Positions 1 to 10,700 of a stretch of 15,602 nucleotides of DNA are shown here, in pieces (the first letter of the stretch is position 1; the number at the start of each line of letters is the position of its first letter). The position numbers and the translations under genes are program-made. The stretch lies in assembly GCA_027604665.1 (NCBI GenBank), contig JADGIZ010000262.1, positions 1 through 15,602 on the forward strand. The letters run 5' to 3'. The DNA comes from Polyrhizophydium stewartii. Taxonomy: Eukaryota > Chytridiomycota > Chytridiomycetes > Rhizophydiales. The notes below the pieces were generated by a model. It was not told the DNA's origin and made no database searches. It saw only the letters and a program-made list of their open reading frames with translations.

Positions 1-25
1 CCCCATGGGCGCCGCTGCTCTCGAA

Positions 26-35
26 CCCCCCCCCC
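26..35 (-). repeat. G10 homopolymer in glycerol kinase intron 5
   Basis: Ten C on the plus strand, so G10 in the sense strand of the intron that starts at 72 and leaves the window. It matches in length the runs in introns 3 and 1 of the same gene. Confidence 0.9.
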
Positions 36-42
36 AGCCTCA

Positions 43-1371
<1,329 letters not shown>

Positions 1372-1759
1372 CTGTCGGGCACATCGACAATCACGTGGGG
1401 CCACATCGTGATGGGCGTCAGTCAGGGGAACACCGCGGGCGGGCGCCGTGAGGCATGGGCGAGCCGCGCAGGGGCAGAGCACCGGCAACAGACGGGGGCG
1501 TGGAGAGGTGGGGTATAGGCAGCAGTCGGGCTCCCTCCCCCTACCGCTCGCGGCCGCCCGGCGCCAGGACAGAGGCGCAGCCGCTGGCTCGGGCGAGGCG
1601 GTCGTCGCCGAGGCGACCTCGCTCTCAAGCCACATGCCCACACACCCACACTCGCAGCCACGCCCCGCACCTGCAGGCCCCTCCCCCCTCCAACACACCG
1701 CACACCGCACGCACAGCAGCACCACCCCACGCCGCGCCGCGCCGCTTGCCGGCCCACAG
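1372..1759. other. Divergent gap lacking the 5' exons of both flanking genes
   Basis: These 388 bases separate two head-to-head genes that each begin, as seen here, at an internal splice acceptor: glycerol kinase at 1371 (minus) and the ENTH gene at 1760 (plus). The minus-strand side looks like true intron: CTGAC motifs near 1416-1424, then CAG at 1374-1372. The plus-strand side ends in CCCACAG, but I found no CTGAC between 1440 and 1759. I read all six frames for the glycerol kinase phosphate-loop segment and for the first helices of ENTH (DxxWGP...LMxEIA type) and found neither. The sequence is low-complexity, C-rich and CA-rich. It could hold a shared promoter, but no initiation site can be defined. 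Confidence 0.6.
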
Positions 1760-3158
1760 GCGCTGCAGCTGCTCGAGTATCTCATCAAGAACGGGTCCGA
1801 GAAGGTCATTGACTCGGCCCGCGCGCACCTGTATGAGCTGCGCGCGCTGCAGTCGTACCAGTACGTCGACGACAAGAAGAAGGATCAGGGGCTCAACGGT
1901 GCGTGTCTGCCGCGCGGCTATCAGCGGCCTGCGTCGGATGCTGACCACCTCGCGCATGCTGGGCGGCAGTGCGCAACCGCGCCAAGGAGATCATGGAACT
2001 GCTCGACAGCGATGACAAGATCCGCATCGAGCGCGCCAAGGCCAAGGGTGAGATGCCTCTGCGTCGGGCAGCTCGCAAGCGCCGCGCGGGACTGACGGTG
2101 CCGCTTTCGCAGAGAACCGCTCAAAGTACGTTGGCGTTTCTGGCGACCAGATGGCCAGCCGCTTCGGCAGCGGCGGCAGCGGTAGCGGCTCGAGCAGCAT
2201 TGGCGGCAGCGATGCTGGCGGCTTTGGCGGCTCGGGCAAGAAGTACGGCGGCTTCGGTCCCAACTCTGGCCCGAGCTTCAGTTCTGGCGCGGCGTCGCAG
2301 GACCGCACCGACGGCTTCAGCGGATCGTCGTCCGCAGCTTCGTCGGCGCTGCCCAAGCCCGTCTCGCAGCAGCGAACCGAGGCACAGGCTGCTAAGACAC
2401 AGGCCTCGCCTGCACCCGCCCAGAGCACAGCACAGGCCGCGAACCTTCTAGATCTCGGCGGCGACGACTGGTCCGACTTCTCGAGCGCGGCGCCTCAGTC
2501 GTCGGCGCCTGCTGCGCCTTCGGCCAGCGACATGGACGACTTTGCAGACTTCCAGGCCGCCCCCGGCTTTGCGCCGGCACCTGCGCCGGCCCCGGCCCCG
2601 GCCGCCCAAAGCAGTGGTGGCTTCGCATCCTTTGCAAGCTTCGATGCCCCCGCGCAGCCCGCACAGCCCGCACAGCAGCCGGCATTCGCCTCCTTTGCCA
2701 GCTTTGGTGCGCCGCCGATGGCGCAGTCGGCATCTGCTCCAGGATTCGTTGCCGCCCTGCCGCCCACGCCGCAGACGGCCTCGGCGGTGCCCAGATCGAG
2801 CATGACCGGCGCCGGCGCTGCCCAGCTTGGCGGCTTTGCGTCCTTCCCCGTCGTGCAGACCCAGTCGACGCCGGCTGCAGCGGGCTTTGGCGCCTCGCCG
2901 ACGGCCGCCCGTCTCTCGCAGGGAACCGCGCCTGCCGCGCCGGTTGGCGGCGATGCCTTCTCGAGGCTCGTGTCGCTCGATGCCACGGCGCTCTTGCCCG
3001 GCGCCAAGCGCGAGGAGCCGACCGGCCCGAGCCTGAACGCGATCGGCGCAACGCAGACCGTGCTCAACCACTCGCGGCTCGGAGCCCCGATGCAGCCCAT
3101 GCAGCCCATGCAGCCGATGCAGCCGATGCAGCCCGGCACCGGCGGATCGCTGATCTGA
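1760..3158 (+). CDS. ENT3: EpsinR/Ent3-like ENTH-domain clathrin adaptor, 5' incomplete
   Basis: ENTH proteins bind phosphoinositides and recruit clathrin. The EpsinR/Ent3 class works at trans-Golgi and endosomes with AP-1 and GGA. Exons are 1760-1898, 1970-2047 and 2113-3158; introns are 71 and 65 nt, in phase, giving 420 visible residues. Visible residues 1-82 are the second half of the ENTH domain: ALQLLEYLIKNGSE, KKKDQGLN|VRNRAKEIMELL, then KAKENRSKYVGVS. The remainder is disordered, rich in Gly/Ser and then Ala/Pro. It holds a clathrin box LLDL (184-187) and a gamma-ear-type motif DDFADF (214-219), plus FASFASF repeats. I see no ubiquitin-interacting motif and no NPF, which argues against the Ent1/2 endocytic epsins. 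About 70 N-terminal residues (the lipid-binding helix and first ENTH helices) are absent. The stop is TGA at 3156-3158. Confidence 0.9.
3090..3134 (+). repeat. Five tandem 9-bp units encoding Met-Gln-Pro
   Basis: ATGCAGCC(C/G) repeated five times in frame near the C terminus of the ENTH protein, giving (MQP)5. It is a coding minisatellite, likely to vary in copy number between strains. Confidence 0.95.
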
Positions 3159-3305
3159 CCGTGATATGGACTGCGTGTCCGCTGGCCCGCCGATCCGCAT
3201 CTGCGCCGCACGCATCAGCACCTTGTGCAGCGCACTGCTGGAACTCCAATAGATTTTTGGCCTCTCAGTCCTTTCCTCGCCAACCTTCATCTCCCCTCAA
3301 ACCGG
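3159..3305 (+). promoter_or_regulatory. Short intergenic with CT-rich leader before POM152
   Basis: Only 147 bases separate the ENTH stop from the POM152 ATG, both on the plus strand. Bases about 3264-3300 are pyrimidine-rich (CTCTCAGTCCTTTCCTC and on), as is common just upstream of fungal start codons. A short AT-rich patch (AATAGATTTTTGG) precedes it. No firm TATA box or poly(A) signal can be called, so terminator and promoter must overlap here. Confidence 0.4.
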
Positions 3306-6300
3306 ATGGCACGGCTGCTGGACCCGGTGTCGCAGCGCCGGGCGGCGCTGTATCTGTTCTTGCTCTGCCAGGGCATCAAGGTCGCCACCGTGGTGCATGC
3401 TTCGCGCTCGCAGCCGGCCCTCGACGACGGTGCCGCAGGAGGCCCTAGCGCGGACGGCGGCGACGGCTCCGGATCACCGCAGCAGCTGGTCATTGACCTG
3501 GACGCGACGCACTTGGCGTTCTGGTGCCTGCTCGACCTGCTCTACTTTGTGCTCCTGCGCTGGGCCCGCATCCCCTGGCTCACGCTGAGCATGTGCGGCA
3601 CCGCGACCGTCGTCGTGGCCCTGTGCGGCGTCAACACGGGCGTCGTGGCCGGGATCACGTCGCTGTTCGGACAGGCCGCATGGAACCTGGCTGCCGCGAA
3701 CGCTGCCGCCGCCGCAGCTGCCGCCGCAGCGGGCGCGGGCGTCGCTGGCGTCGCTGGCGCTGGCGCTCTCGGCGCTGGCGCGGGCGTTGCGGGCGCCGGC
3801 GCCGCGGGTCTTGGCGCTGCCGGCGGGCAAGGCGTTGGCGCGCCAGGCGACCCCCGCTTTTCAGACCGTCCTCGTCCCAATATTGGTGAGCGTCGACGCC
3901 GCCGTGCCCGGCCGCCTGCGGACCACCTCCCGCCAACCTGATCGCACAGCTGACAATGCGCTCGCTCACCCGCACCTGCTCTAGACGCCATCCTCAACTC
4001 GTCATACATTGTCGGATCCCACACCGTCAATGTGCATCCGCCGACGATTGCCAAGCTCAACCCCAACGGCACCGTCTTCTGCATCCTGGACTCGGATGCC
4101 TCGCCCGCCTCGCAGTCGGCCGGGGCAGCCGCCGTCTCGATCCCGCTGCTGATCAAGGGCATCCCGCCATTCAAGATCGACTACGAAGTCATCCACCCGG
4201 ACACGGGCAAGGTCCAGCGCGTCGAAGGCGCCGACATCACCGCCAACGACGCCGCGCGAGCCGTGCTGCGCGAGGACGGCAGCCTGCAGGAGCTCGTGCC
4301 GGACGTCGCTGCGAGCAAGCTGACCAAACGCCGCGTCGGCCTGTACGCGCTGCGCGCCAGATCGATCGGCATCTATCGACTCCTCGCTGTCAACGAGCCC
4401 AATGGCGAGGCTGGCAAGCTCGCATCCAGCAAGCACGCCCAGGTCGTGCACTGTCCGTCGGCTGCGTGGCGCTGGCAACAGGCTCCCGCCAAGCCGGCCA
4501 AGCCGGATAACGACGAGTCGCGCGAAACCAACTTTGACATGTGCATCGACGACCAGATGACGGCATCCGTCCAGGTCCGTGGCGTCGCGCCGCTCACCGT
4601 CATGTTCATCAAGCGCGTTGGTCTGGCCGAGAGCATCATCACGGCGACCTCGGGCGAGCTGGTTGCTGTTCCCGACCAGCCCGCTACCGCTGCTGCAAAG
4701 GGCGCTGTTCCTGCTGGCGCTGCGCTCGACAAGGACGTTACTGCGCTCGTCGAGGCGAGCCGCGTTGCCACCGTCACGATCCCCGTGTCGCTGCGCGTCG
4801 AGTTTGAACAGCCGCACGTTCTTCGCATCGCCCGCGTCATCGACGGCCTCAACAACACCATCGATTACGAAACCCAGTCTCGCCTCACGGTGCCGGACCC
4901 GCTGCAGAAGAGTACGGCCGTGCAGCTCGAGCAGCCAGGCGATTTCTTTGTCGTCAACGGCCATGCCCATCCCTCGGCGCGGTTTGCCAACTGCAACGGC
5001 ATCAAGATCCGCGCTGGCGGCACCGTCGGCCTCGACCTGCGCTTCTCGGGCAGCGCGCCGTTCACCGTTGGCCTCAAGCACACTCTGCCGGACGGCCGCG
5101 AGCTGCAGCGCGAGGTCGAAGGCATCCGGGAGACCGAGACGGCCCTAAGCATCGACGATCCCGGATCCTACGTGCTGTCGTCTGTACGCGACCGCTTCTG
5201 CTCAGGCACAGTGCAGCTGCCGTCCACCTGCCTCGTGCAGCAGGTCCTGCCGCCGTCCATGACGCTGTCGTCGGAGCCGATCGAGGAAAAGTGCCTCGGC
5301 GCCGTCGGAACCAAGATCAACATGACATTCACGGGTGAGCCGCCGTTCTGGGTCGACTACATCGAGGAGCACACGCCACCCGACGGAGCGCGCCGCACCA
5401 CGGAGCAGCGCGGCCGTGTCGAGAGCCGCCGCGATCTCGAGATCCCCAACATCCTCAAGCCGCGCCACGCCATGACGCTTGCGCCAGAGAAGCCCGGCAT
5501 GTACCGCTATGTGTTCACGAGCCTGGGCGATGCCAACTTCCCCGAGGGCGTCGATCTCGAGGGCATCAGCATCACGCAGATCATCCACCCGCACTCGTCG
5601 GCGCAGTTTGTCGACACGCAGACGCACCTTGTGCGCTGCATCGGCGACTCGGCGCGCCTCAAGGTCGCCGTGCAGGGCTCGGGACCGTGGGTGCTCGTGT
5701 ACTATGTCGTGCACAACGACCAGCGCTTGCGCTCGACCAAGACGATTCCGCTCGGCGAAACCATGACCGAGATTGTGGTTGAGAAGCTGGACGCGCCGGG
5801 CACGTATCTCGTCGACCTGGTCGAGATCACGGACGGTAACGGCTGCACCGAGACGCTCGGCTCCAAGGGCCTGACGATCGAGGTGCTGCCGCAGCGGCCG
5901 ACGGTCAACTTCAAGACATCTAAGCCCGTGTACATTGTCGAGGGCAAGCGCGCGTCGCTGCCCATCTCTGTCACGGGCCGCGGGCCGTTTGAGATCACTT
6001 ACCGCGGGGCCAACTCGGACGTGCAGATCTCGCGCAACGGCCGCGACCTGGAGATCTTTGGGTCGGGCATGTTTGAGTTGCTGGGCGTGCGCGACGCGTA
6101 CTGCACGGGCCACGCGGTTGAGCCGCGCTCGCTCGAGGTGATCCAGATCCCCAAGCCGTCGCTGACGGTGGCGCCGAGCGCGCTGTCGGAGCGGGCCGTG
6201 TGCCAGGACAGCCACGACGGCCTGGCGCTCAGTCTGTCTGGCCAGCCGCCGTTCATCGTCACGTACGAGCACACGCACACGGGCAGCGACGGCAAGTCGG

Positions 6301-7553
6301 TCACGACCACGCGCTCCAATAGCACGCACGCAGACACGTTCCTGCTGTCGTTTGACACGGCGCGGCCGGGCCACCATGTGTACCGCATCGTGTCCATCTC
6401 GGACAGCAACTACCCGGCCGGCGTGTCGCTGTCGGGCATGGAGATCCGACGGCGCGTGCACCGCCCGCCGACGGCCGCGTTCGAACGACCGGGCGAGCAG
6501 GAGCTGCCGTGCGCGTCGAGCCGCCGGGATCCCGTGCTTCTGGGCGTGCGGCTCGTTGGCATCCCGCCGTTCCATCTACTGGTCAACCGCAAGCACGACA
6601 GCCTCGAGACGACGCTGCATCTGAACGCGACGTTGGACAAGGACGTGCTCAAGAGCGTGCCCGGCGACAGCCCTGGCGGGCTGGCCGCGTGGAGCGCGCA
6701 GGTGGATGCGGGCAAGCTTGACGTGCAGGGGCGGTACACGTTCACAATTGCGTCGGTCACGGACGGCACGGGGTGCGCTGCCCTCGGCGCCGACCGCGGC
6801 GTGCCCGAAGGCGGCGGCGGCAGTGGCAGTGGCACCAGCGGCAGCGCCGCTGCTGCGGTGCTCCCTGGCGCGCTGTCGGCCGGCACGCCGCCGCTCGCGA
6901 CGACCATGACGATCCGGATTGCGGACCAGGCCAAGATCATGGCGGTCAACTACATGCCGATTGTGTGCGTGGGCGATCTGCTCACGTACCACTTCCAGGG
7001 CACGCCGCCGTTCTCGGTCGGGTACACGTGGAACGGGGTCGAGCAGGCGGACCTTGTGCTGCAGGACCCGATGATGACGCTGTGGGCGGGCATGCCTGGC
7101 CAGCTGACAATCACCAAGGTGTGCAACTCGATGAAGTGCTGTGACCACGACGTTGCCAAGGACGAAACGATGCATGTGACGGTCAAGGCGCTTCCGCGCG
7201 CGATTGTGGACGGCGGGCAGGACATGGTGGATGATATCCGCGAGGGCGACGAGAGCGAGGTGCATGTTGAGTTTGTGGGCGAGCCGCCGTTTTCGTTCAC
7301 GTACACGCACACCAAGGGGCCTGTTGGCGCACGCGGGCCTGCCGGTGCTGGTGGGCCTGCCGGTGCGGCTGGTGCGGCCGCCGCGCGCCAGATCGACTCG
7401 AGCTCGCAGACCGTGTTTGATGTGATGGACCACCAGTGGAGCCTGGCGACGAGCCAGGAGGGCGTGTTCCGAGTCACGGCCGTGCATGACAAGTACTGCG
7501 GGTACCCGCGCATCATCCAGACCATGCAGGGCGCCAACGCCATTCTGAAATAA
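3306..7553 (+). CDS. POM152: Nucleoporin POM152, pore-membrane protein with Ig-like repeats
   Basis: Anchors the nuclear pore in the membrane and forms the lumenal ring. Exons are 3306-3885 and 3985-7553; the 99-nt intron joins ATT G|AC (N-I-D) and has CTGAC upstream of the acceptor. The product is 1382 aa, against 1337 in budding yeast. ATG 3306 is the first ATG after the CT-rich leader. Hydrophobic segments lie at about residues 12-31, 69-86 and 92-119. An Ala/Gly tract (about 129-178) follows, then SSYIVGSHTVNVHPPTIAKL, the usual entry to the lumenal part. I count ten repeats marked by G-x-(P)PF-like strands: GIPPFKIDY, GVAPLTVMF, GSAPFTVGL, GEPPFWVDY, GSGPWVLVY, GRGPFEITY, GQPPFIVTY, GIPPFHLLV, GTPPFSVGY and GEPPFSFTY. 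The last two repeats carry low-complexity insertions. Stop TAA is at 7551-7553. It is transcribed towards the PH-CLU gene. Confidence 0.95.
3690..3839 (+). repeat. Ala/Gly-rich coding low-complexity tract in POM152
   Basis: Encodes about 50 residues that are nearly all Ala, Gly, Val or Leu, between the third hydrophobic segment and the lumenal domain. At DNA level it is imperfect GCTGGC/GCGGGC repeats. It stays in frame through to the donor at 3885. Confidence 0.85.
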
Positions 7554-7618
7554 GCGCCTGGTCTTTGGCTCTTTTGTGCTTCCTTCTCTCCTTCACCTTG
7601 ATTTTGTTTGCGTCGATG

Positions 7619-7624
7619 ATAAAA
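7619..7624 (+). terminator. Candidate poly(A) signal for POM152
   Basis: ATAAAA within GATGATAAAATATGG, about 65 nt after the stop codon and preceded by T-rich sequence. It is a plausible variant hexamer; no transcript evidence is available. Confidence 0.35.
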
Positions 7625-7684
7625 TATGGATGCTGCGTGACAAGTTTTTGGGCTGTGTTCACTGGTTGTTCCAAGAATCGCGCT

Positions 7685-7690
7685 TTTATT
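7685..7690 (-). terminator. Candidate poly(A) signal AATAAA for the PH-CLU gene
   Basis: Plus-strand TTTATT reads AATAAA on the minus strand, about 100 nt beyond the PH-CLU stop at 7793. It is the canonical hexamer in the expected place. The 3' ends of the two convergent genes would then overlap slightly or nearly meet. Confidence 0.45.
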
Positions 7691-7792
7691 CTCGCAGGAG
7701 CGAGGCCGGGGATCTTGACAAGATGACGAAGAAGAGAGTGAGTGAGAAAAGAAGAAGGAAAGGGAGCTCCAGGGTTGGGCGGATGCCGTGCA

Positions 7793-10700
7793 TCACACAT
7801 GCGAAGGCGTGAGACCAACGGTCTCGCTCTCGGTGAGCATGAGCACGACGCGCAGCTCCTCGACGGCGCTGTCGTCCTCATCGTCGATGCGCTGCAGGAT
7901 GCCATCGAGATAGACGCTCGGGCTGACCGCAGCGAGACGCAGGATCACGCCGCGCGCCTCGTCCGGGTCGAGGCCCATGACCGCGTCGATCTGGTCGCCA
8001 GTGATGGATGGCGCAGCGGTGGCGGCAGCGGCAGTAGCAGTGGCAGCGCTGCCTTGACGCGTTGGGCTCGACGCAGCCGAGGCGGCGGCGGACGCGGCGG
8101 CGGCGGCGATGCGCTGGCTGCGGAGCATGCGCACGCACTCCTTGTGGCGCGGCGACTCGAGCAGCGCGAGTTTCATGGTGACGATCTCCTTGGTCAGCTT
8201 GTGCAGGAGCGAGCGACTGAACGGCGCGGTCCATCCAAACGGCGAGGCGACGAGCGGGCCTGAGATCGGGTGCGGCGAGCCCGCGGTGCCCAGCAGCGTC
8301 GTGACACGCTGGGCGTGCGGCGACGCGACAAGGCCGCCGCCCGCATGCGAGGCACCGAGCAGGCCAGGCAGATGCGCGGCGTGCGAGGGGCTCGACGATG
8401 CAGCTGCATCGGTGCTACTGTTGCCGACTCCGCCGGCAAGCGATGACCCGGTCGCACCGGCGCCTGCGACAAACGCTTGCTCGCGGCGGATGAGGCTGCC
8501 GCGCTTGCCGCCTGCTGCAGAGATGCTCATCATCGACGAGGGCGAAAAGGGAGTTCCAACCGACATGGCCGACGCGGACGACATAATGCGCGCAGCGTGT
8601 CCACTTGCCGCAGACATGGCGGGATCCCTTCCTCGCCGCTGCTGATGCTGTTGTTGCTGCTGCTGCGCGACGAGCTTGAGGTACCGAAAAACCTTTTCAT
8701 GGCACGCAATGGCCTCGCGGTAGGCGGCCTTGATCTGCGGCGTGAGCACGCCCTTGTATCCACAGAACGGCAGCATCACGAGCCCAGCGACCTGGCGGCA
8801 CGACTCGATCACGCGCAGGTCCGAGAAGCCGAACATGCGCTCGCGGATCTTGCGGCATGTCTGCGCGTGCTGCAGCGCGCCGTCCACGTCGCCGCGCTCG
8901 GCGAGGCTCTCGGCCATGTAAAAGTGCACCTCGGCGACCAGCGACGCGTCGGTGCGCAGCGACTGGTAGATGTGCAGCGCTTGCGTGTGGCGCTCGATCG
9001 ACTCGTCGATCTGGTTGAGCACCTTGTGGAAGCAGCCCGTCTGGCGTGTTTGGGGTCTCGCAGGTCAGCGTCTGCTGATCGACAGGGCAGGCGGCAGGAT
9101 CGTGCTGTTCTCGCAGGAGTGCGAGAGACATTGCTGCCGGCGGGGCGGGGAAATGGAGCATTGGGGACAGAGAAATGCTCAAATACTGACCTTGGTCAGA
9201 TACGCGGCCGTGTATGCGTGGTTCTTTCCGAGCGCCTTCTCGGCCACGTCAAGGCTCGCGCGGGTGAACTCGAGCGCCTTTTCGGGCTGCTTGGCTCGCT
9301 GGTAGACGCTTGACATGCGGTCGTACAGGCACAGCACCAGCGGGGCCTCGGGTCCCCAGTGCCACTCGGCGATCGTGAGCGCGCGGCGGAACGTGGCGAG
9401 CAGCGTCGGGTCTGGCGCTCCCATGGCGTTGGCCTGCAGACCGGCGAGTGCGTAAATCAGCTGGGCCGAGGCGAGCGCCGAGACAATGTGGTTGCGCACG
9501 GCCGAGGTGACGGCGGCCTGCGCGTACAGCCGCGCCTCCTCGAACCTGCTGGTGGCGTTGTAGAAGGCGGCCACCTGGGCGAGCGCTGTCGCTGACGCGA
9601 TCGACGGACACAGCTTGGACTTGGGGCCGATGCTCTTGAAGTGGCGCGCAAGGAGATAGGCGAGGCGTTCGTCTTCCTTGAGGCTCGCAGCGCCACCGGT
9701 GTAGGAGAGACCGCTGGCGAGCGACGGCGGGATCGATGTCGGCGTCGCGAGTCCCGAAGATGCGAGGCTGGTGCTTGGCGTGGCGGGGAGTGAGATGCAG
9801 CCGCCGATGCTGTTGCTGCCGCCGCTGCCGTATGACCGCGGCAGTGACCTGATCTGCGGCAGGCCCGAGATGGTCTTGATGCGCGGGCAGAAGCGTTTAA
9901 AGTGCAGGTGCTGCTGGATGGGTGCCGCGGTGTCAAAGTCGTATTCCATGACATCTGCAAACTCGATGCCGCAGTGGGCTTGCATGGCGAGGAAGAGCGC
10001 GGGGCGGTGGACGGCGTCGTAGAGTTTTGGCGTCACTGCATGGAACTGGAACTTGGCGGCCATGAGCGGGGCAACTTTCTCCTGGACAAACTTGGCGGTC
10101 TTGTCGCCACGGCCGAGCATGGCGCAGAAGAGACTCGTCGCGTAGGCGCGCATCTGGTCGTCGATCTGCGTGGCGCCAACGGAGCGGAAGTGCAGGATGG
10201 CGTTGCGCAGGCGGTCGCGCAGGAGGGACTTTGCGACGCGAGCGAGCATCTCAACTAGAACCAGGTTGCGCACATACGGGATCGACGAGAGCGAAAAGAT
10301 CATGCCGAGGTAACGCATGTTGATGCCGTTGCGGTGCATCTCGCCCGCAAGCGACTGCGAGTCGAACGGCCGTGCGTCCAGGTTGTCCAGCGTGCGCACA
10401 AACGCCGGGATCCACGTCTCGCGTAGGAAGCGGCATGCGCGCGCCACGTCGGCGTCGTTGGCATCGCGCTCGGCGCGGCTCGCGCCGGACGTGCCGGTCA
10501 GGGCGTCAGCGCACAGCGGCGTCTGATAAGCGGCGAGGAACTCGGGCCTCAGGCGGTGCGTCGAGTTGATGGCTCGCTGCGTGTCGCCGTAGTCGAGCCG
10601 GCCTGGGTGGCTGAGCGCCATCGTGCGCACACCGTGCCCGGCGACGGAGCCCCTGCCGTGCGCGCTGTCCTCGACATAGTGGTCAATGGGGAAGAGTTCG

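Larger units (their letters stand above)
7554..7792. other. Convergent 3' spacer between POM152 and the PH-CLU gene
   Basis: 239 bases, the most AT-rich stretch in the left half of the window. T-rich sequence follows the POM152 stop, with ATAAAA at 7619-7624. The opposite gene has AATAAA on the minus strand at 7690-7685. No coding potential is apparent, and frames open here are overruns of the flanking genes. Confidence 0.7.

Noticed and set aside
1448..2095. Plus-strand open frame running into the ENTH exon from upstream
   Set aside because: The part before 1760 is low-complexity (His/Pro/Arg) with no ENTH residues, and the frame continues through the 1899-1969 intron; it is not the missing N-terminus.
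5202..6575. 457-codon open frame antisense to POM152, with neighbours at 4002-5081 and 6576-7487
   Set aside because: Arg/His-rich shadow of the POM152 frame. GC-rich third positions remove stops on the other strand; there is no domain and no intron-exon logic.
9022..9041. Alternative acceptor (CCACAAG) for PH-CLU intron 3
   Set aside because: It would delete TGCFHK and shorten a TPR by six residues; CGCCAG at 9041 keeps TPR length and sits at a normal distance from CTGAC.
8477..9313. 278-codon plus-strand frame antisense to the PH-CLU gene
   Set aside because: Lies over clear TPR coding sequence and crosses the 9041-9190 intron without regard to it; composition is that of a mirror frame.
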